From Oikopleura dioica (taxonomy: Eukaryota > Chordata > Appendicularia > Copelata > Oikopleuridae), in NCBI GenBank assembly GCA_907165135.1, contig OU015567.1, positions 10,359,001 through 10,423,000 on the forward strand: a stretch of DNA of 64,000 bases, written 5' to 3'. This document shows positions 1 to 10,426 of this stretch, piece after piece (position 1 is the first letter of the stretch; every line of letters begins with the position of its first letter). The notes below the pieces were generated by a model, which worked only from the letters and a program-made list of their open reading frames with translations, ran no database searches and was not told where the DNA came from. Made by a program: the position numbers and the translations under genes.

Positions 1-1154
1 TTGGGTACAACGTCGCCGCGGTAGAGCAGGCAGCACGACATGTACTTGCCTAGACAAAATTTTAGGATTAGTTTTCTCTTTTAAAAATTTACCAGTTCTT
101 GGGTCGCATTTGACCAGCTGTCCGCCCGGCTCGAAGCAAGCGTTGGTCAATTCCGCTACAGAAAGCGATTCGTGGAACGCTTTTTCGGCGGAAATGATCG
201 GCGCGTAGGTCGCCAACGGGAAGTGGATTCGTGGATACGGCACCAAGTTCGTTTGGAACTCGTTAAGATCCACGTTGAGCGATCCTTCGAATCGCAGCGA
301 AGCGGTGATCGAGGAGACAACCTGAGCGATAATTCGGTTAAGGTTGCTGTACGATGGTCGCTCTACGCCGAGTCTAAAGATTTTCGGTTGGATAATAAAA
401 TGGCGTTGACAATCTTACCTCTTCGTACAGAGATCGTAGATGGCCTCATTGTCGACCATAAACGCACAGTCGGTGTGCTCCAGAGTCGTATGTGTGGTCA
501 AGATCGAGTTGTAGGGCTCAACCACGGCAGTCGACACCTGCGGAGCTGGGTAGACCGCGAACTGGAACTTCGCCTTCTTTCCGTAGTCGACGGAAAGTCG
601 CTCCATCAGAAGCGAGGTGAAACCGCTTCCGGTGCCGCCACCAAAGGAGTGGAAGACCATGAAGCCCTGGAGACCGGTGCAGTTATCCGAGAGCTTTCGG
701 ATTCGGTCCAGGACCCGGTCGATGATCTCCTTGCCGATGGTGTAGTGGCCACGGGCGTAGTTGTTCGCTGCATCTTCCTGAAAATGATTTTAGTCCGGAA
801 TCATAAAAAAACTGCTACCTTGCCAGTGATCAGCTGCTCCGGGTGGAAGAGCTGCTTGTAGGTTCCAGTGCGGATCTGGCCGATGACGGACGACTCCAAG
901 TCCATGAAGACGGAGCGAGGAACGAATTGGCCGGTTCCAGTCTCGGAAAAGAACGTCGAGAAGTTCTCGTTGTTCATTCCTGCTGGAACGGTTCCGTCGG
1001 GGTTGATCCCGTGCTCCAAGCAGTAGAGCTCCCAGCACGAGTTGCCGATTTGGCAACCGGCCTGAAAATAGGTCAGCGATTGAAAAATAATATTAATTCT
1101 ATCTCTCTGTTTTCGCTTTACCTGGCCGACGTGGATGGAGATAACTTCCCGCAT
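1..1154 (-). CDS. alpha-tubulin, 3' end beyond window
   Basis: Alpha subunit of the tubulin heterodimer that polymerises into microtubules. Five exons on the minus strand read in phase: 1154-1122, 1061-819, 777-419, 373-93 and 49-1, with canonical GT-AG introns of 41-60 bp. The start [11 protein letters not shown] is typical, the nucleotide-binding signature GGGTGSG lies in exon 3, and the stretch [19 protein letters not shown] follows in exon 4. The gene runs off the left edge at the conserved LLYRGDVVP region, so roughly the last 120 residues including the C-terminal tail are not seen. Odd point: the luminal loop around residue 40 is four residues shorter than in vertebrate alpha-tubulin and has Met where the acetylated Lys40 should be. 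Family assignment is certain; which isotype is not. Confidence 0.96.
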
Positions 1155-1622
1155 GATAAATTGGTTTCAAAAATCAAAAACTCAAGGGCTCTGGTTTTGG
1201 CGAGATTTTAAAATCTCGGCGAAGACTGGAGTGAGGCGTTTTCCGCTGCCGGGCTGTTTATATCCGAAGCACTTTCGAGCCAACGAAGTCGACCCGCTTG
1301 GTGGCAAGACCAAACCAATTTTCCCAAAACGCCATGACCCCCGCAACTTTTTGAAAAAGAGGTAGTTTATCGGGGAAATGCCATCTTTGGAGCATGCGTG
1401 AAAATCGTGCATCTTGGTTTTTCCGTTGCGCGCTGTCTCTAATTTAGCCTCATAGTTTGTTCCTCAATAAGATCCATCAGAAATCATAGAAGAGTCTTGT
1501 TTGCTTACCCGGAATGTCGCCATTTCTGAAGCAGGTTATGATAAGTTGACTGATTAACAGCAGTAGTTCTCTCGAAAGGCAGTTTTAGTAAGTCAGGATG
1601 AAATTAAAAATACTACAGAAAT
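1155..1622. other. intergenic, promoter side of alpha-tubulin
   Basis: No gene seen. It separates the alpha-tubulin start from the 3' end of the BTB-like gene, both on the minus strand. A TATA-like GATATAAA on the minus strand lies near 1258-1265, about 105 bp upstream of the tubulin ATG. It could be a core promoter element, but this is weak evidence. Confidence 0.35.
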
Positions 1623-2650
1623 CTAAGAAAAGAATATGTCAAAAGAAAAGTCAAAGAGTCTTCGCCAAGGTCCTTTCCTTCTGAATCCATTTTGAATAAA
1701 AATTTTCTTCTGTGAGAAGGGGGACTTGACTGTGACGGTAAAACTGTTTGTCTCTTTTGATTTAACGGAAACAAGCGGGAAAGACGGGCTGATTCCTTCA
1801 AGCATAAGTTGGGAATTCTTATCCTCATCGCCAAGAAAATCGGAGATTCGACACTCTTGAACTTCATATTCCGCTATTTTGAAATCTGTCTCTTTTTCCA
1901 AGGCACTAGAAACAAGGGATAAAAAAGGTATTTTTCAGGGCTACTCACAAGCAGTAGACAATATCGTCGTCGAACAAAATTGATTCCACCTCGCAATTGT
2001 CGAGCATTTCTTTCTGGAAGAAAGCAATAAATTTGCAACTGGGAAAATATTGCATCTGGGTGTATTTCTTCGGTACAATGGGGATAACATCCGGTATCTT
2101 CGTCTTACGCCACTCGTTCTTCTCTTTCTGTTCTGTCCCTATTTTCATTATCTCATGATGAAAATATCGAAGCTTGACGAAATCCCGCGCTAATGACACT
2201 GGAAAGACTTCCAGGTCGCCACCAGCGTGAAACCACGAAGTCTCAATCTTCTCTTTCAGTTGACACAATTGTCCTGACGGATAACTAACTAGCTTTTGAT
2301 CAATCTGCAAGAATAGAATAGCATCTCTAATGCTACCAGGAAACCCTTCGGAACCATCATTTATTCCGGCAAGATCTTGCAGAAATGCTTCGCCATTTTG
2401 ACAAAACACATCGAAAACCGATCTCTTCATCGGGAGAGAATATTCGTTCTTACTGAAGAATTGAAATATAAAGCGGGATTGTAAAAAATTACCAAGCATC
2501 GCTCATTCCAGATTCAAATAGTGCCTTGAAGTAGGGAAAATTCTCACGCAGAAAGGCTTTGCTGTAGCATCCTATGTCATCAGAAAATTGCAGTCCGATC
2601 TTCGTCAAATGATCTTCCTGATCTTTATCATGAAAATTTTCTCTATTCAT
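1623..2650 (-). CDS. BTB-like domain protein, uncharacterised
   Basis: Three exons (2650-2493, 2452-1949, 1905-1623) join in phase to give 314 residues ending in a stop at 1623-1625. The N-terminal part contains a stretch of the form YSKAFLRENFPYFKALFESGM (residues about 28-48), which resembles the core of a BTB/POZ fold (the hKxxLaxxSxYFxamF pattern). The remainder has no motif that I recognise; no kelch, MATH or zinc-finger repeats are visible. BTB proteins typically dimerise and often serve as CUL3 adaptors, but that role is only suggested by the fold. The exon structure is clean and all junctions are GT-AG, so a real gene is well supported while the family call is moderate. Confidence 0.6.
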
Positions 2651-2834
2651 ATTCTTAGATCAAGAGATCTAGCGATGTTTGTTAATTCAGCTGGTGGTAA
2701 GTTTGTCGGTGAAAAGCAGGTCTTCCAGTTTCCGGACTCCCCAAAAGAGCACTAATTTGACCGACCAATCAGGCGCGCGCGGGAGAAATTACAAATATCT
2801 AGAGAAGTCGAAGAATCCCAGTCGAAATCTTCCG

Positions 2835-3728
2835 ATGGAAGCCGTGGCGATTTGCGATTATCAAGTGCAAGCACAAGGCGACGAATTCACCCTTACTGTT
2901 GGCCTAGAGATTAACATCCTCGATAATTCTGTATGTTCTTGAAAAATCCTCGCGTTCGAAGTTTCTTTTTAGGGGATTTTTCTTGGCTGACATAAAAGGA
3001 GAAGAACGATACGTTCCTGGAAACTACGTCAAGCTCAAACGAGATGTTCCGTGGTTTCTTGGTCATATAGAACGTGAAGAAGCAGAAGATATCCTCAGAA
3101 ATGCGCCTCACGGAAGCTTTCTCATCAGAAATCGCCAAAAGACGAAGCCGAATGACACATTTCTGTTTGGCTTGTCAGTGAAAAACGAGAATTGTCCAGA
3201 GATTGTCCAGCACTATCGGATCGCCAAGGACGAAGAAGGGCTTTACTGGATGTATGAGAATAGAAGATTTTCGAGTCTGGATGAACTAGTCCTTTGGTAC
3301 AGTGATCCTCAGAATGACCCCGAAGCACCACAAGGTGCACCACAGCTTCATCATGTTGATCTTGGCTTCAGAGGCGGCGAGAACGATATTGGAAAGCCTA
3401 CACCAGGTAATTCCACTTTATCACCATTCTAGTCTCAGGCCATTTTGGATACACAAATATTTCTAGCAATCGCCCTTTTCTCCTTCAAAAAGAAGAAATA
3501 AACGAGCTCAGCTTTGGTGCCGGGAGTCACATAATCGTTCATAAGAAAATACCAGTTCCACAAGAAGGTCGAAAGAAACCCGCTTTTGAAACTTACGATG
3601 GTACTCTACAAAAATACGAATTCATTTTGTGAAAATATTTATTAGATTCCGAGTGGCTATATGGCAATCTTGAAGGAAAACCGTCAGAGAAGGGCTTTTT
3701 CCCTCGCGAGTTCGTGAAGATTTTGTGA
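2835..3728 (+). CDS. GRB2-like adaptor A (SH3-SH2-SH3)
   Basis: Adaptor of the GRB2/drk family, which links phosphotyrosine on receptors to proline-rich partners such as SOS. It starts MEAVAICDYQ (compare GRB2 MEAIAKYDF). Exons are about 2835-2930, 2974-3406, 3467-3600 and 3646-3728. The first SH3 ends with RYVPGNYVKLK, the SH2 begins PWFLGHIEREEAEDIL and carries the phosphate-binding FLIRNR (FLVRES equivalent), and the second SH3 ends GFFPREFVKIL. About 248 residues, against 217 in human GRB2. It is followed after 290 bp by a second GRB2-like gene on the same strand. Odd point: the first intron is one base out of phase (four G after the acceptor at 2971-2972), so either a G is over-called or an AG at 2960-2961 is used. 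This copy diverges more than its neighbour. Confidence 0.85.
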
Positions 3729-4018
3729 GTTCACAATCTTGATTCGTTGAAGATTCTATTCTGAGAGAATACCCTGCTTATTATTCAAAATCACTGCTCC
3801 AGCTGTATGTATAGTTCTGTATAATTAAAATTGCGGATTGAAAAATGCATGCGCTTTTCCTTGAGTTGATCCAGTTAGACTGCGAATAACGACTGTACGA
3901 GTGTGTCGATGACTAGAGCACTCAATTAAATGATTGTGTGATCGTTCGCGAAAAACAGAAAGAAACAAAAGGAACCAGAAGAAAAAGGGATTTTTCTAGT
4001 GAAAACCGAGAAAGATAA

Positions 4019-5039
4019 ATGGAAGCACGGGCGCTTTACGATTTCAACGGTCGATCGTCCGATGAGCTCAGTTTTCGTCAGGGAGATTTCCTGACTGTTA
4101 TTGATATCGTAAGTCTTCTTAATCTTCTTGTTTAAATCTCCATAATATAATTAATCATTTCAAAATTAGCAAAATGAACACCACAGAGCCGAATTTCAAG
4201 GAAGAACTGGTTACGTTCCTGCGAATTATGTCGAACTTCTGGTAAATCTCAAATTTTCTTTTCTAAATTACAGTAATTAAAGCCTAATCCATGGTTCCAC
4301 GGCGGCGTGCCCAGACAACATGCCGAACAGATTCTCTCCAGACAAGAGTACGCCCCTACTTCAACTGATTAAATACTAACAAATTTGTTTCAGTCTGCCT
4401 CGAGGGGCGTTTTTGATCCGCGCGTCTGAAAAGAGTGGCGGTCCGGGTGCTTTCTCGTTGTCGGTGAAGAATACCTCGCATAGAAATTTGGTCGAACACT
4501 ATCGAATTTTGAAGAATCAACGTAAGAATAACAATTTTGACAGTCAAAACACTATCTCTAGCTGATCATTAAATTCAGAGGGTCAATATCATCTCTGGTC
4601 AGAAACGTTCTTCAGTCTCAACCAACTCGTTCATCATCACATGCAGCACTCGGTGAGCCGAGAAACAGATCTTCGACTCGTTGAAGTCAACTTAAATCAA
4701 ACGCAACAAGTCGAAACATTCCAAGGTAAAGAACTTAAATCCACCACTTGCTCTGATCCCTTTTTTCAGCCGTCTCTGCTTATCGTTTCAAAAGTGAAGT
4801 CGGCGACGAATTGGGCTTCGAGCCTCACACGAGGATCCAAGTTCATGTTTCAGTTCCTGGACAAGAAAAGAGCAATCTAGGTAAAACACCGATATTCCTT
4901 CTTCTATTCAAATTTTCTTTCAGATAGCGACTGGTGGTTTGGGCATCTAGAATCGAACCCCGAAAAACGCGGCTTCTTTCCGAAAAATTACGTTAGTGTC
5001 GATGATCAAACGCGGCGAAAATATCGACTAAATCTTTAA
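4019..5039 (+). CDS. GRB2-like adaptor B (SH3-SH2-SH3)
   Basis: Second GRB2-type adaptor, in tandem with the gene at 2835. Seven exons join in phase (4019-4108, 4170-4241, 4283-4347, 4394-4521, 4579-4725, 4770-4880, 4924-5039) to give 242 residues. The N-terminal SH3 starts MEARALYDFNG and ends GYVPANYVELL; the SH2 starts PWFHGGVPRQHAEQIL and has FLIRAS with the specificity-loop Trp in YHLWSETFFSLNQLV and then SVSR, as in human GRB2; the C-terminal SH3 contains ELGFEPH and ends GFFPKNYVSV. It keeps GRB2 features better than copy A, so it is the likelier functional counterpart of GRB2/drk. All introns are 36-61 bp GT-AG. Role in receptor tyrosine kinase signalling is inferred from the family. 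Confidence 0.92.
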
Positions 5040-5591
5040 TTTTCTTAGTTTTCTCGAAGAAACAAGAGCATCAGTCTTTTCTCTTTTGTAAATTAGTTAA
5101 TTTGAGCATATTACCACATTTTTGCGAATATACCGTAAAAGTCATGACTGTTACAATTCTTTTCCAAGTTTCCGTACTAAGCATGTAAAAAAATGCCTGG
5201 GTACTACTTATTGATCTTTACCTTTCAATGTTCTTTCTTTTGCTTATCTTCTGCTTCTGTAAAATTTAACTCATTCCATTTAATTATTCTTTGCCCCCTT
5301 GTTCAGCTCTCTTCCCTTCACTATTTGGTTGAATATGGTATTTATTAAAATAAATTCTACTTCGCATAGACAACTTTTTATTCATTATTCTAGGTCAAAG
5401 CACACAGTTGCCCAGTTGCAAGTTCACCAGCTGAGAGAGCTCTTTTTCGATAAACAAAAGAACTGAATAATCATTTCCTTCGGCAAATTTGCATATCAAA
5501 TTTACAAATAATAAATCGGAACGTTTTCAAGCGCGGCCTTTTTCAATTTTCACTGACCGCGAAAGTCCAGTATCAAAAATAAGTCTGAATA
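5040..5591. other. intergenic, AT-rich
   Basis: 3' flank of GRB2-like B and upstream region of the coiled-coil gene. An AATAAA lies near 5347-5352 and could serve as a polyadenylation signal. No coding exon, tRNA-like fold or repeat was seen. Confidence 0.5.
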
Positions 5592-6111
5592 ATGAGCACT
5601 TTGCAAGACGAGAATGCGATTCTCGTAGATCATATTAGAGAGCTTCAAGGAAAAATTGAAAAGGATGAGAAAGAATTCAACGATTAAAGGTACCTTGAAC
5701 CCTTATGTATGTTTAATCAAATCTCTGAAGGCGAATGTAAGCGACCAACAAAATGAGATTGCCCAGCTCAAGGGGCAATTAACGGAGTTCGAACGCGTCC
5801 TGATTCTTGAAAATGAAGCTCATGAATTGACGAAAAAGTAGGCGACTAAACATTCCTATCACATTCAAAACAATTAGGAAAATGACAATCTGAAGAAGAA
5901 GCTTGAGGAAAGTAACCAAGCTGAATCGCCAGAAAGCGAAAATGATGAGAAGAAGGTCGATGATAAGCTCGAGGACACGAAAATCGAGCTAGATGCAATT
6001 CACCAGCTGATAAAAGAATCTCAGAAGCGAATTTCTGAAGCAACAGCAAATGAATTCAAGCTTCTTGAGGAAAAAATCGCAAAGCTTCAGAGCACACCAC
6101 CTTCAGAATAA
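5592..6111 (+). CDS. small coiled-coil protein, reading frame broken by two probable 1-base errors
   Basis: Three exon-like blocks (5592-5689, 5731-5837, 5878-6111) code for an almost entirely coiled-coil protein of about 146 residues: it starts MSTLQDENAILVDHIRELQG, continues with QQNEIAQLKGQLTEFERVL and ends KIAKLQSTPPSE. As written, an in-frame TAA sits at the end of block 1 and the second junction is one base out of phase. A single extra T at 5684-5685 and a single extra A in the run 5833-5837 would make both junctions in phase with standard GT-AG introns (41 and 40 bp). I therefore read this as a real gene with two under-called homopolymers, though a recent pseudogene cannot be excluded. 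Not assigned to a named family. Confidence 0.5.
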
Positions 6112-8203
6112 ATTGCCGAATGCATAAACATATTCTCAATCTTATTTTTGAGTCTTTGAGTCCCGGAATTTATCAATCTAGCTGTCTGTCCGTAAATGGC
6201 AATGGCGCGATCTACTGAGACTAAATTTTATCAAGCTCGCATCAAAATAAAGCCAGGTCACACAGAAAATAGCGCATAAGAGAAATTAGCTGCGGGAATC
6301 AAGTCTCGTCAGCAATCAAAGATAGGACTGATTGGCAGACGATCGAACTCAACAGGGGTTCATCTTGTTATCCTCTGTCTGCGACGATTATCTAGGCCAC
6401 CGCCTTCCTAGAAATGCTTATGAAATCAACAAAGAGACGCGGCCATACGCGAGTCAATCCTGTTAGTTCGTCAATAATTTTTTTCTCTCATTATCGCTTG
6501 ATTTTGCTGCGCTTACAGATTTAGTTCGACCAAAGATGAAGCTTTTTCATGATGTTTTACAAGTGTTGAATTTTGAATTCGGCGTAAAAAAATCGCAACG
6601 GCAGCCATTCCTTCCAAAAAAGGGATGCTGAATTGACGTCACAATGTTTATACGTTTTTGGGACCTCGCGCCAAGGATGGCAGTCCTAGGGTGTGACCTC
6701 TAACTTCTAGTGCTTACTCTTCGTAGAATATTGTTGTCCCTTCAGAAAAAAAAACAAGGATAAATCAATGTTATTTCAAGACATCAATTTTGATAGCTTC
6801 AAATATTTCTCAGGATTCTCAGAAATCTACTTTGAGGGCAGGTCTCGGAATAACCGGTATCATCCATACGTAGGGTAACTAAAGTTCCCACGCTATCGAA
6901 ATTGTATTTGCGACAGTTTCCTTGCCTTATCACTCGTCTAGCATATATTGCCCTTCGAATTTCTTCTCACACCCGGCAACAAGTAATTATGTAACTGCAA
7001 CTGGCACGATCATTTTCCATGATTTCTATTCTCAATACCATCATATTACCATTTGCACAGTAGAATTCTCAATCTATGAGAGTCATTGTGATATTCTCAG
7101 CCGGCTTCCAAGAAAATAGCTTATCGATTCATATTTTACGTCAGGTAACCCATAAACGACAAAAGACTGCCGCCGGTGGAATTTGAATGATCTTTGCCGA
7201 AGGTCAACAAAGCACACGACTTACAAGTAGGATCATTCCCGCTGAGACAAGGCCGCTCGTTTTCTCTAATGATGAATAACTGCGGATTTTCTTAAGATTC
7301 TCCATTGTTTTCTTATGCCAAAGAAAAGCATTCGTTCAGTTAAGCCCGGTATTCAATTGTAAAACATCATAGGTTTTGTCCATTCTACGTCAGAAATGGT
7401 TAATTATGATGACGAAAGTAACAACTTCGACCTTGTCAAGGGTGACAAGAAGCCATTTGATTTACTGATCGTGGGTGGACGCTTTAGGCACCATGTGACA
7501 TTAAGAGACTTCTTAGGATATTCTCTAATTCACCAAAATTCTTGCCTATAGAAATAATTAATTAATGTTCTCTGACATCATCAGTACTAGAACCCATCTT
7601 CTACCCAAAGATGTTAATAAATTAAACCTAAAGAGTTCCTCCTGTAATATTCAAGTGGATTCAGCTGACGATTCTCATGTTTATCTGTTGTTTCTAAAAT
7701 GTAAATAAATCACAGTGGGTTCACGAAATTCTGATTATCTCCATAAAAATCAGTGGATCAACAGAAATTCGTGGAAACGTATTCTGTTGATCTTGTTAAT
7801 ACGTTGTTGTTCATCAGAAAAGAATGGCTTTCAATGATTTTACTACAGTGGTAGTATAGAACGAAAAGTATTTCTTGAAGCACTTCCATATTTAGCTATA
7901 TTTACTAAGAAAAAGGCAACTAAAGCATTCTATTTGGAATATTTGGCGACCCTAAGTGGCAGCTCGAGCGCAGCTTCAAGCCTGGGGCGCCAACGACTTG
8001 ACTCACAAAGGGACGCTCTTTATTTCCTCGCGGCTCACTTTACTCCAGAAACAGAGCCTAGAGACAGCTTGAGAGAGAAAACCTTTTAAATTTTGTATCC
8101 AGGGCAAATACGAAAAAAGAACGACTTCTTCAGTCAATTTTCTTTTCTCCACGACTTCGCTGCGACTGCCCAGCAACACACACACAAGCTGGCAAAACTA
8201 TTG
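6112..8203. other. gene-poor stretch
   Basis: About 2.1 kb with no convincing multi-exon gene on either strand, unusual in a window this dense. It holds one short ORF described separately at 7396 and a CRE-like TGACGTCA at 6634-6641. I saw no tRNA, tandem repeat or terminal inverted repeat. It may hold regulatory DNA or degenerate sequence. Confidence 0.4.
7396..7551 (+). pseudogene. short ORF resembling a flavoprotein N-terminus
   Basis: A 51-codon ORF starts two bases after a splice-acceptor-like CGTCAG. It begins MVNYDDESNNFDLVKG and continues KKPFDLLIVGG, which is the usual shape of a FAD-binding Rossmann start (DLLIVGGG) in thioredoxin-reductase-like or monooxygenase-like enzymes. The glycine motif stops there: the next residues (RFRHHV) do not complete GxGxxG and a stop follows. 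I see no downstream exons that continue a flavoenzyme. It may be the relic of a 5' exon, an exon of a gene lost by rearrangement, or chance. No function is claimed. Confidence 0.22.
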
Positions 8204-8366
8204 ATGAACTTGGCTCAACTTGATTCCCGATCAAGTGCTCCAACTGCAGGTCAGTATTTTCAAAGCTAGGAAGATTTCTAGTGATGGTTACTTTATGATT
8301 CTAGGCACCGAAAAACACCCTGTTGTCGCACCACGAGTAGCTCAGCCAAAGGACGACTTTGGTTGA
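8204..8366 (+). CDS. possible 35-residue peptide, two exons
   Basis: ATG at 8204 followed by a good GT-AG intron (8250-8304) yields a 35-residue product starting MNLAQLDSRSS and ending AQPKDDFG. It lies 53 bp upstream of the next ATG at 8420 and so may be an upstream ORF or the first exons of the same transcript. No family recognised; the product is rich in Ala, Pro and charged residues. Coding status is uncertain. Confidence 0.25.
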
Positions 8367-8419
8367 AGGAAACGACCCTGTCTAACTGCACCAAACGGCG
8401 TTAACCCACTCTCGCCGAC

Positions 8420-8856
8420 ATGACCCATCAATTCGAAATCTCATCATCCCTCAAAACCACCATCCAGCGGCTCAAGGACCGACTCTATTTGCGCAAAGTA
8501 GCGGCAAAAGGTAAAAATTACGTATTTTGAGCATAAACACTCCCCTCGTTGAAAGTAATGTTTACATGAATATGTAAGACTTGTTAAAATAGCCGAACTC
8601 ATGTTAGCTCTACCAATTCAGCGTATTTTTAATGATCTTTAATTAACGAGCAATTCGTAAAATTGGGTCACAAAATTATGAGACCAAATTTTGATCATCA
8701 AAATTGAAATTCCGCCAAGCCCGAAAGCGATATTCGTGTCTAAAATAAACCTTACAATTTCTTTCAGAACGGGCCATTGAAAAGCTGCAACAGGAAGTAA
8801 AAGGAGGAACTTCGCGAAGCGAAAAGACGCGCACGACTCGTTCAAATTGGCTCTAA
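8420..8856 (+). CDS. small basic coiled-coil protein, uncertain 3' frame
   Basis: Exon 8420-8510 (MTHQFEISSSLKTTIQRL...) is spliced in phase to an exon from 8768 that continues ERAIEKLQQEVK. As written the frame then ends at 8854-8856. If one G in the GGAGG at 8803-8807 is surplus, the frame would instead run EELREAKRRARLVQIGS and further to a stop near 8911, which continues the helical, charged character better. The intron (about 257 bp) is longer than neighbours. No family recognised. Confidence 0.35.
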
Positions 8857-9304
8857 TGCACGGGCATTCTCCAACCGACGATCTTATTCCCCTTCCAATC
8901 ACTCGCTTTAATCAGTATTCTAGTAAAATTTAGCTACCTAACTTACCCAATTAATAAAGCCCTTTCTTACCAACAACTAGACTTTCAAATTCAAATCTGG
9001 TGTTACCTGCTTCTTTATAAAAATCAACTTACCAAAGTATTTATCAGAACTCAATGACCCGTATTCATTTTCAGCCATCATTTACTCCTTGCTCCAAATG
9101 TCCAATTCGTCACTGTAAATTAATCACTTCAAATTCTGCATTTAGTTAGTTTTTCATCTTCAAGAATAAATTTTATAAAAAACATTTGTCTATCGATGAG
9201 TCATATTTATCGGGGAGAATTCGCTTTGCCCTGCGGCGTGACTCATTGAAAAGAGAGAAAACTCGGGATTAAAATCGGATATTTCAGAACAGAAAAAATA
9301 ATAA
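8857..9304. other. intergenic
   Basis: AT-rich, with AATAAA-like sequence near 8952-8957. Just before the REXO4 start, TATTTCAG ends at 9287, a plausible trans-splice acceptor. Nothing else seen. Confidence 0.45.
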
Positions 9305-10363
9305 ATGACAAAACGGGCTATCGATAAAAATTGGAAGGCATTATTACAGTCAGGAGCAGTCACACATAACAAGAAAAAGAAAGAACAAGTGAACTATGAG
9401 AAGAAAACAAAAGATGGCAAAAAGACCATTTGGTTCGACGTCGACAAGTCGATTTTAGAGCAGCATGATGCTTTGATGCCTTCGAAAGGGAAGGCTTCAA
9501 GTTTGAAGAACAAAATTGTTGCGATTGATTGTGAAATGGTGGGGATCGGCTTTGGCGGGAAGAAATCGGTCTTGGCGAGAGCGAGTGTTGTTTCGGGCGA
9601 CGGGGAAGTGCTTATAGGTAATTTCAATTAGGCTGATTTCGAAAGAGTCTGCCATCTTTAGACAATAATATTGTTTTGATAAATAGGCGTAATCATTAGT
9701 CTACTAGTATCAGATCCCATCAATCACATGTCGTGTTCAGACGAGTTTTGTCGGGCGCCGGAGAAAGTGACAGACTACAGAACACTTGTATCAGGAGTAC
9801 GGCCCAAGGACCTCAAGGACGCGCAGCCATTTGAATCATTGAGAAAGAAAGTAAAAGAAGCTCTCGCTGGAAAGATTCTTGTTGGCCACGGTCTTTCAAA
9901 CGACTTGAAGTGCTTAAAGATAAATCATCCTGCTGCAGATATAAGAGATACAGGAAATGATTTATAAGCTCTGGAAAAATTTCTATTGATGTTTTAATCG
10001 AGAAATTAGAAAATAATCATGAACAGCTAATTATTTCAAAAATGCGAAAGGATCGAAGCAAAGTCTCCAAACATTAGCTTCTGAAAGGCTTGGGATAAAA
10101 ATCCAGACAGGGGAGCATTCTCCTATTGTTGATGCGCGAGCTGCATTGAGAATATACGTAAGTCTCGAAGAAGCCTCACCATATTTGAAGATAATTGAGT
10201 TGTTTTGTATCAAATTCCGTCAATATTTTCGTAGCTCCAAAGCAGAAGAGAATGGGAAGAAAAGCTAAAGAAAGAAAAACAACCAAAAAAGGGAAAAATA
10301 GACAAAGTTGAAGAGCACGAAAGCGGGGTGGTCGACGAACAAGAAACTGAAAAATCTGTATAA
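9305..10363 (+). CDS. REXO4: REXO4-like RNA exonuclease
   Basis: DEDDh-type 3'-5' exonuclease of the REXO4/RNA exonuclease 4 family, nucleolar in other animals and linked to rRNA processing. Exons 9305-9617, 9741-9953, 10051-10157 and 10235-10363 give 253 residues. The first catalytic motif AIDCEMVG is at residues 73-80, the second is in ILVGHGLSNDLKCL, and the third in EHSPIVDARAALRIY; the family signature VTDYRTLVSGVRP and IRDT are present. A Lys-rich tail follows. The intron 9954-10050 begins GA (CAG|GAAATG) rather than GT and is the only choice I found that keeps the frame; the segment after IRDT is about ten residues shorter than in human REXO4. The next gene starts only 63 bp downstream, which suggests an operon. 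Confidence 0.9.
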
Positions 10364-10403
10364 AAAGCGCCATAAAAGTCAGATATTGAGTTTAATCATG
10401 AAA

Positions 10404-10412
10404 ATTGTTCAG
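10404..10412 (+). promoter_or_regulatory. candidate trans-splice acceptor
   Basis: ATTGTTCAG lies in the 63-bp gap between the REXO4 stop (10363) and the next ATG (10427). So short an intergenic gap with an acceptor-like site is what a downstream operon gene receiving a spliced leader would show. Site is seen; function is inferred. Confidence 0.45.
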
Positions 10413-10426
10413 AATTTCTGTGTAAA

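Noticed and set aside
6634-6641. Perfect CRE palindrome TGACGTCA
   Set aside because: An 8-bp motif is expected about once in a window this size by chance, and no gene start is near enough to make it meaningful.
6922-7119. 65-codon plus-strand ORF
   Set aside because: Low-complexity, His/Ser/Tyr/Phe-rich translation of AT-rich DNA with no splice signals or recognisable motif.
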